This document shows, piece after piece, positions 59,066-64,000 of a DNA stretch of 64,000 nucleotides. The position numbers were made by a program, and so were the translations under genes. The stretch is from Pollutimonas sp963706785. GTDB taxonomy: Bacteria; Pseudomonadota; Gammaproteobacteria; Burkholderiales; Burkholderiaceae_B. Location: assembly GCA_963706785.1 (NCBI GenBank), contig CAVPNJ010000004.1, positions 186,001 to 250,000 of the forward strand. The letters are read 5' to 3'. The first letter of the stretch is position 1. The number at the start of each line of letters is the position of its first letter. The notes under the pieces are model-generated. The model saw only the letters and a list, made by a program, of their open reading frames with translations. It was not told the DNA's origin and did no database searches.

Positions 59066-60949
59066 ATGAACCCAGCGTCTTCAAGCCTCAGCCGCCGTGT
59101 CCTGGATGTTAAAAACGTCTCCGTGGAATTCGGACGCGGCGCCCAACGTTTTCAGGCCGTAAAGTCTCTTAACCTTCACGTAGACCGAGGTGAAACTCTT
59201 GCTATCGTCGGAGAATCAGGCTCTGGTAAATCCGTTACATCATTGACGATAATGCGTTTGGTCGAGTTTGGCGGCGGCATTATCAGCAAAGGGGAAATAA
59301 ATTTTCACCGCGCCGATGGAACGATCATTGACTTGGTGTCCGCTCCCGAGAGCACGATGCGCGCAATGCGAGGTGCCGATCTCGGCATGATTTTCCAAGA
59401 GCCAATGACCTCATTGAACCCGGTGTTCACCATCGGCTCGCAAATCACAGAGGCCATCCAGTTACACCAACATTGCGACGCCCGGGCAGCCGCGGCGGCG
59501 AGCCGCCGAATCCTCGATCAGGTGCGTATTCCCGACTCAGCCGCGGCGATGAACCGTTATCCGCACGAGTTGTCGGGCGGCATGCGCCAGCGCGTAATGA
59601 TCGCCATTGCCCTATCGTGCGAGCCGGCACTGTTGATTGCAGACGAGCCCACGACCGCCCTTGACGTAACTATCCAGGCGCAAACCCTACAGCTAATCCG
59701 GGAATTGCAACGGGATATGAATATGGGGGTCATATTCATTACCCACGATATGGGAGTCGTGGCGGAAGTTGCCGATCGCGTAATGGTGATGCGCAAAGGA
59801 GAAGTGGTCGAAGAAAACGAAGTAAATGCGCTTTTCAATGCACCGACCCATCCGTACACGCAAGCCTTGATGGCTGCCGTACCGAAGCTCGGGGCAATGC
59901 GCGGTACCACGGTTCCAGCACGTTTTGACCTGCTCTTGTCCGCAACAGATGCGGCTGGCACAGACGACAAAGCCAAAGAAGAACCAGCAGTACTGCCATC
60001 ACACGAAGCCTCAGAAAACGCCATCCTGCGGGTACGCGATCTTGTGACGCGTTTTGATTTGCGTGGAGGTTTTTTCTCTCGTGTGAAAAAACGTGTGCAC
60101 GCCGTCGAAAAAGTTAGTTTCGACCTGCATGCCGGTGAAACCTTGTCTTTGGTCGGCGAATCCGGCTGCGGTAAAACGACGACCGGCCGCTCGTTACTGG
60201 GGCTTACCAAGGTATCGGGCGGCACCATCGAGTTTGATGGGAAAACAGTGCAGCAGAATAACCCCGACTCACTGCTCGCTCTGCGACGCGATATGCAATT
60301 TATTTTTCAAGATCCCTTCGCATCGCTTAACCCACGAATGCGAGTGGGCGAATGTGTGAAGGAGCCCATGTTGATCCATGGTTTGCATAACGGCGGCCAG
60401 GCGAATAGGCGTGTAGCGGAATTGTTTGAACGTGTAGGCCTGGATGCATCCATGATGAACCGTTGGCCACATGAGTTTTCTGGGGGACAACGGCAACGTA
60501 TCTGTATTGCACGCGCCTTGTCGGTCCAGCCTCGGGTATTGATTGCCGATGAATCGGTTTCTGCGCTTGATGTCTCGATCCAGGCACAAATTGTGAATCT
60601 GCTCATCGACTTGCAGCGCGACCTCGGTGTGGCGTATTTGTTTATTTCTCACGACATGGCGGTTGTCGAGCGCATAAGCCACCGCGTCGCGGTGATGTAT
60701 CTGGGACAGATCGTCGAGATTGGGTCGCGCCAGGCGATATTCGAGAACCCCCAACACGCCTACACCAAGAAACTTCTGCAGGCGGTACCTATTGCGGATC
60801 CGGCAATGCGACGCAGAGGAACCCTGGAAGTCAGTGATATTCCAAGCCCGGTCCGTGACGTCGGCGACGATGAGCCCGCGGTCCACGCGTTGGTAGAAGT
60901 CGGCCATAACCATTATGTAGCGCAACACCCGATTGGCGGCATGTATTAA
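59066..60949 (+). CDS. Peptide-type ABC transporter, fused double ATPase
   Basis: A 627-residue protein joining the DppD and DppF functions, as in GsiA. The first ATPase has GESGSGKSVTSLT, LSGGMRQRVMIAI and LLIADEPTTALDV; the second has GESGCGKTTTGRS, FSGGQRQRICIAR and VLIADESVSALDV. Oligo_HPN-type tails follow each (APTHPYTQALMAAVPKLG; NPQHAYTKKLLQAVPIADPA). It powers import of the substrate bound by the next gene's product. Confidence 0.94.
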   Translation: MNPASSSLSRRVLDVKNVSVEFGRGAQRFQAVKSLNLHVDRGETLAIVGESGSGKSVTSLTIMRLVEFGGGIISKGEINFHRADGTIIDLVSAPESTMRAMRGADLGMIFQEPMTSLNPVFTIGSQITEAIQLHQHCDARAAAAASRRILDQVRIPDSAAAMNRYPHELSGGMRQRVMIAIALSCEPALLIADEPTTALDVTIQAQTLQLIRELQRDMNMGVIFITHDMGVVAEVADRVMVMRKGEVVEENEVNALFNAPTHPYTQALMAAVPKLGAMRGTTVPARFDLLLSATDAAGTDDKAKEEPAVLPSHEASENAILRVRDLVTRFDLRGGFFSRVKKRVHAVEKVSFDLHAGETLSLVGESGCGKTTTGRSLLGLTKVSGGTIEFDGKTVQQNNPDSLLALRRDMQFIFQDPFASLNPRMRVGECVKEPMLIHGLHNGGQANRRVAELFERVGLDASMMNRWPHEFSGGQRQRICIARALSVQPRVLIADESVSALDVSIQAQIVNLLIDLQRDLGVAYLFISHDMAVVERISHRVAVMYLGQIVEIGSRQAIFENPQHAYTKKLLQAVPIADPAMRRRGTLEVSDIPSPVRDVGDDEPAVHALVEVGHNHYVAQHPIGGMY

Positions 60950-60993
60950 GAGTCGTATGACAGCCACTCTTTCAATTAACCCTGGAGTCTAAG

Positions 60994-62586
60994 ATGGATC
61001 GCAGAAAATTCTTGATTACCTCTTCGGCAGCAACAGCTGCTTTGGCGATGCCCAACGTTTTGTGGGCGCAGTCGCCCAAAACTGTTTTCAGATGGGTGCC
61101 GCAGGCCGACTTGGCCCTTCTTGATCCCATGTTCACCACAACAGCGGTCACGCAGGTTCACGCCCAGCTCGTATTCGACACGCTGTACGGACTCGACGCT
61201 CAGTATTTGCCACATCCACAGATGGCAGAAAGCCACACGAGCGAAAACAACGGCCTTCTGTGGACCATCAAGCTGCGCGAGGGGCTGACGTTTCATGATG
61301 GCTCGCCAGTGCGCGCCAACGATGTCGTCGCTAGTCTGAAGCGCTGGGCCAAGCGCGATTTGATGGGCCGGTCCCTTTTTCTGGTGACCGAAGAGCTCAG
61401 CGCCCTGGACGACAAAACAGTGCAGTTCAAGCTGACTAAGCCGTTTCCGCTGATTCTTAATGCACTGGCTCGCCAATCGGGAAACATGGCATGCATCATG
61501 CCAGAAGCGTTAGCCAACACCTCGGAAACGGTAGCCCTCAAGCAAATGAACGGGAGCGGCCCCTTCAAGTTCGTTGCCGACCAATGGATTTCCGGCTCAA
61601 AAGTCGTCTACGAAAAATTCGCCGCTTACAAACCGCGCAAAGACGCTTTTGCGCCAGACTTTACAGCAGGACCAAAGATTGCCCACGTAGATCAGGTCCG
61701 TTGGCAGATCATCCCTGATCGTGCAACAGCGATTGCGGCGCTACAAGCCAACGAAGTGGATGGGGTCGAGATGATCGATAGCGACTTCTTGCCCACTTTA
61801 CGAGCAGATCCGGCCATCAAGCTGGTAAAGCGCAGCCTGCCAACAATTGGCGTTATGCGCTTCAACCATTTACATGCGCCGTTCGATAATCCTGCTATTC
61901 GTAGGGCCATCCTGGCGTCGGTCAATCAGACCGAATACATGACAGCCATGAATGGCGCCGATTTCCCTGAATTCTGGAATGACCGCTGCGGTGTATTTGT
62001 GCCTGATTCCCCAATGGCAAGCGACGCCGGTATGGAAAAGCTGACCGGCAAGCGTGACTTGGAAAAAGCGCGAAAAGACATCATTGCGGCGGGATATAAA
62101 GGTGAGGTGGTTGTAATACTGGATCCGGTCGACTTCCCCACCTGGCACGCTGCGGCATTAGTAACGGCCGATTTGTTCAAACGATTGGGCATGAAAGTCG
62201 ATGTTCAAGCGATCGATTGGGGAACTGCCGTTCAGCGTCGAAACAATCAGGAACCTCCATCCAATGGCGGCTGGAACGTTGCATTCACCGGCAACACAGG
62301 CCCCAATAACCTTGATCCTGCAGGTCATCTGCCGATTCGTGGAAACGGCAAGAAAGCATGGTTTGGCTGGCCGACCAGCGAAAAACTGGAACAGCTACGT
62401 CTGGACTGGTTTGCTGCGCCCGATCTGGCCGCACAGAAGGCAATCTGCCGCGAAATTCAGCTTCAGGTATTTGAAGATGTCCCATATATTCCGCTAGGCG
62501 CCACTTATCCAGTGACAGCGCTGCGCAAAGAGTGGGAGCATTTTCAACCTCAGATGTCGCTCTTTTACACGGTACAAAAAGCATAA
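60994..62586 (+). CDS. Peptide-type ABC transporter, substrate-binding protein (SBP family 5)
   Basis: A 530-residue periplasmic protein. The signal MDRRKFLITSSAATAALAMP has a twin-Arg start (RRKFL), so Tat export is possible, with cleavage near LWA-QS. SBP_bac_5 motifs include FDTLYGLDAQYLPHPQMAES, LREGLTFHDGSPVRANDVVA and KLTKPFPLILNALARQSG. Family 5 receptors bind peptides, glutathione or small organic compounds. Encoded right before an M81 peptidase, which hints at a modified peptide or a lactam as the ligand. Confidence 0.93.
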   Translation: MDRRKFLITSSAATAALAMPNVLWAQSPKTVFRWVPQADLALLDPMFTTTAVTQVHAQLVFDTLYGLDAQYLPHPQMAESHTSENNGLLWTIKLREGLTFHDGSPVRANDVVASLKRWAKRDLMGRSLFLVTEELSALDDKTVQFKLTKPFPLILNALARQSGNMACIMPEALANTSETVALKQMNGSGPFKFVADQWISGSKVVYEKFAAYKPRKDAFAPDFTAGPKIAHVDQVRWQIIPDRATAIAALQANEVDGVEMIDSDFLPTLRADPAIKLVKRSLPTIGVMRFNHLHAPFDNPAIRRAILASVNQTEYMTAMNGADFPEFWNDRCGVFVPDSPMASDAGMEKLTGKRDLEKARKDIIAAGYKGEVVVILDPVDFPTWHAAALVTADLFKRLGMKVDVQAIDWGTAVQRRNNQEPPSNGGWNVAFTGNTGPNNLDPAGHLPIRGNGKKAWFGWPTSEKLEQLRLDWFAAPDLAAQKAICREIQLQVFEDVPYIPLGATYPVTALRKEWEHFQPQMSLFYTVQKA

Positions 62587-62603
62587 GGCCTTTGGAGAAC
62601 TGC

Positions 62604-64000
62604 ATGAGCAAAACGCGCCCAAAAGTGGCCATCTTGGGATTTCACCTGGAATCGAATGCCTTCGCCCCGGTTTCTTCGAAAGAGGATTTCCTGGCGCAAT
62701 GCTGGGAGGAAGGCGATCGCATCACGACGCTGGCTCGAGGCTTAAGCCACCTGCCCAGCGAAGTTCCAGGATTCTATCAACGCATGGACGCATTGGGCGA
62801 TTGGGCTCCGGCACCTCTTATTGTCGTTGCGGCCCCCCCCGGGGGGCCCGCCAGTTCTGAAGTCTGGGACGAATTCCTTATCCAGGTTGAACAGCGCCTG
62901 CTTGAAGCGCTGCCGGTCGATGCTGTGTATATTGCCAATCACGGCGCCTCATCCGCAGAGAACCAGGACGATACCGAGAAGACGCTGATGGAACTGGTTC
63001 GATCTGTTGTCGGATCCGATATCCCCGTCATCGCCACCTACGACCTGCACTGCAACGTCTCGCCTGAGACGGTCGACGCGCTTGACGCGGTAATTTCCTA
63101 CCGCACGAATCCGCATATCGACCAACGCGAGCGTGCGGCGGAAGCAGCCGACTTGCTGCATGAGATTCTGTCGGGCATGAAGCCCGTCACGGCTTATATC
63201 CGCTTACCGCTCACTCCACCTTCAGTCACGTTGTCGTCGGCCAAAGGTCCTTACGCCGATTTGATCAAACTGGGCACTTCGTTGATGCAAAAGCCGCAAG
63301 ATGGGCCCATTGCCAATGTATCGGTAGCAGCCGGTTTCGTGTTTTCCGACCTTCCCAAGTGCGGCTTGACGATTACAGTCACCGCCCGCGGGGATTTGGC
63401 TGCAGCGCGTCAGGCGGCCTTGACCGTGGCACGCGCCGCCTGGGCCGACAAGGCGCGCTACGTAGCAGACACGGTCAGTGTTGAGCAAGCAGTTGACCTG
63501 ACCCGAACAGCCACCCTCCCAATATTATTGGCCGACGTCGCAGACAATCCCGGTGGCGGTGGGCGCGGCAATACTAGTTGGCTGTTAAAAGCGCTGGACC
63601 AAGCCCGCGTACCCGGTGTGGTGCTGGGGATATTCATCGCACCGGACCTCGCTGCGCAAGCCCATAAACTGGGCGTGGGTGCAGAGTTCGACGCCGTTTT
63701 CAACAGTGAAGAAAGCACATATTCACGTCGCTACGTGTCTCGCGCACGGGTGTTATGCATCAGCGACGGGCAAGGCGTCGGGCGACGCGGCATATTGCAA
63801 GGACGAAAATTTTCGCTCGGACCCAGCGCGCTGCTGGAATTGACGGGCTCCGGAATGCAAGTAGTTGTCGGCACCTTAAGAAGGCAACTAGCGGAACCGG
63901 CAATGCTCGAAATGCACGGCATTGACATCTCGAAAGCACAATGCGTTGTCGTGAAAAGCCGAGGTCACTACCGGGCCGGCTTCGACGAGTTCTTCCCGGA
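62604..64000 (+). CDS. M81 family metallopeptidase (MlrC-like), cut by window end
   Basis: At least 465 residues are visible with no stop before 64000; related proteins are about 490-500 residues, so only a short tail is missing. The start follows GGAGAACTGC. The motifs include VAILGFHLESNAFAP, NHGASSAENQDDTEKTLM, YRTNPHIDQRERAAE and DVADNPGGGGRGNTSWLLKA, matching the MlrC family (M81) first known from microcystin breakdown, a zinc-type hydrolase. Members near peptide importers probably act on varied amide compounds. A C8G6 run sits in frame at Ala-Pro-Pro-Gly-Gly-Pro. Confidence 0.88.
   Translation, partial: MSKTRPKVAILGFHLESNAFAPVSSKEDFLAQCWEEGDRITTLARGLSHLPSEVPGFYQRMDALGDWAPAPLIVVAAPPGGPASSEVWDEFLIQVEQRLLEALPVDAVYIANHGASSAENQDDTEKTLMELVRSVVGSDIPVIATYDLHCNVSPETVDALDAVISYRTNPHIDQRERAAEAADLLHEILSGMKPVTAYIRLPLTPPSVTLSSAKGPYADLIKLGTSLMQKPQDGPIANVSVAAGFVFSDLPKCGLTITVTARGDLAAARQAALTVARAAWADKARYVADTVSVEQAVDLTRTATLPILLADVADNPGGGGRGNTSWLLKALDQARVPGVVLGIFIAPDLAAQAHKLGVGAEFDAVFNSEESTYSRRYVSRARVLCISDGQGVGRRGILQGRKFSLGPSALLELTGSGMQVVVGTLRRQLAEPAMLEMHGIDISKAQCVVVKSRGHYRAGFDEFFP
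62833..62846. repeat. C8G6 tract inside the M81 gene
   Basis: Eight Cs followed by six Gs, coding Ala-Pro-Pro-Gly-Gly-Pro. Homopolymer tracts of this length are prone to slippage; the frame is intact in this sequence. Confidence 0.9.

Noticed and set aside
1..64000. CRISPR array, tRNA, rRNA, prophage or insertion sequence
   Set aside because: I looked for regularly spaced repeats, tRNA-like arms, transposase or integrase motifs and found none; a dedicated search would be more sensitive.

Overview
The window looks like chromosome of a betaproteobacterium of the Alcaligenaceae (Burkholderiales), of Pusillimonas / Bordetella / Achromobacter type. Reasons: two Bug/TctC-type solute receptors, a cyclic beta-1,2-glucan synthase, many LysR and FCD-GntR regulators each beside a small catabolic or uptake operon, and small secreted proteins typical of that family. 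This rests on gene content only. I see no rRNA, tRNA, CRISPR array, insertion sequence, integrase or phage gene, so it reads as stable chromosome rather than an island.

Layout. 17-4641 (minus): one operon of a GntR-FCD regulator, a beta-hydroxyacid dehydrogenase and a four-gene polar amino acid ABC importer; a perfect 9-bp inverted repeat of FadR/GntR type touches the regulator's start codon. 4845-9006: CitE-like lyase, Bug receptor and class III CoA-transferase (minus), with a divergent LysR, a likely organic-acid catabolic unit. 9064-13640 (minus): an acidic small protein, then a sulfur module made of a YeeE/YedE transporter, a small periplasmic protein ending in Gly-Cys, a three-domain periplasmic rhodanese broken by four frameshifts, and a thiol-dioxygenase-like cupin. 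13826-18483: two MFS transporters, a low-complexity secreted protein and an orphan Bug receptor. 18585-25902: metallophosphoesterase, an unassigned protein with a PD-(D/E)XK-like pattern, a very acidic small protein, a spermidine-synthase-like protein with a DUF6644-like/DUF6152-like membrane/periplasmic pair, DUF445 and a thiopurine methyltransferase. 25899-30750: an RsuA-like protein without the catalytic Asp, an unassigned protein, an orphan MetQ-like binding protein, a pirin and an Ap4A phosphorylase-like protein. 30847-34386 (minus): a four-gene MlaE/F/D-type lipid transport operon with its PqiC-like lipoprotein. 34387-35031: a structured, gene-poor stretch with a small ORF. 35072-46023: hydrolase, phospholipase-D lipoprotein and the 2842-residue cyclic glucan synthase. 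46375-53148: a hypothetical, a class V aminotransferase, small proteins, a Cache chemoreceptor, a small secreted YxFxxD protein with a remarkable leader, and a YdgA-like protein. 53284-55995: two glutathione-dependent isomerases end to end, with ispH and an SlpA/FkpB-type isomerase coupled to one of them. 56090-64000: LysR, then a dipeptide-type ABC importer and an M81 (MlrC-like) peptidase cut by the window end.

The main theme is scavenging and catabolism of small organic molecules (amino acids, carboxylates, peptides, sulfur compounds), plus envelope maintenance (lipid transport, osmoregulated glucans). The items most worth a second look are the leader of the gene at 51270, where the ribosome site is the right arm of a perfect hairpin and its partner can pair elsewhere; the decayed rhodanese inside an otherwise intact sulfur module; the Asp-less pseudouridine synthase homologue; the nuclease-like protein at 19876; and the structured stretch at 34.4-35.0 kb.
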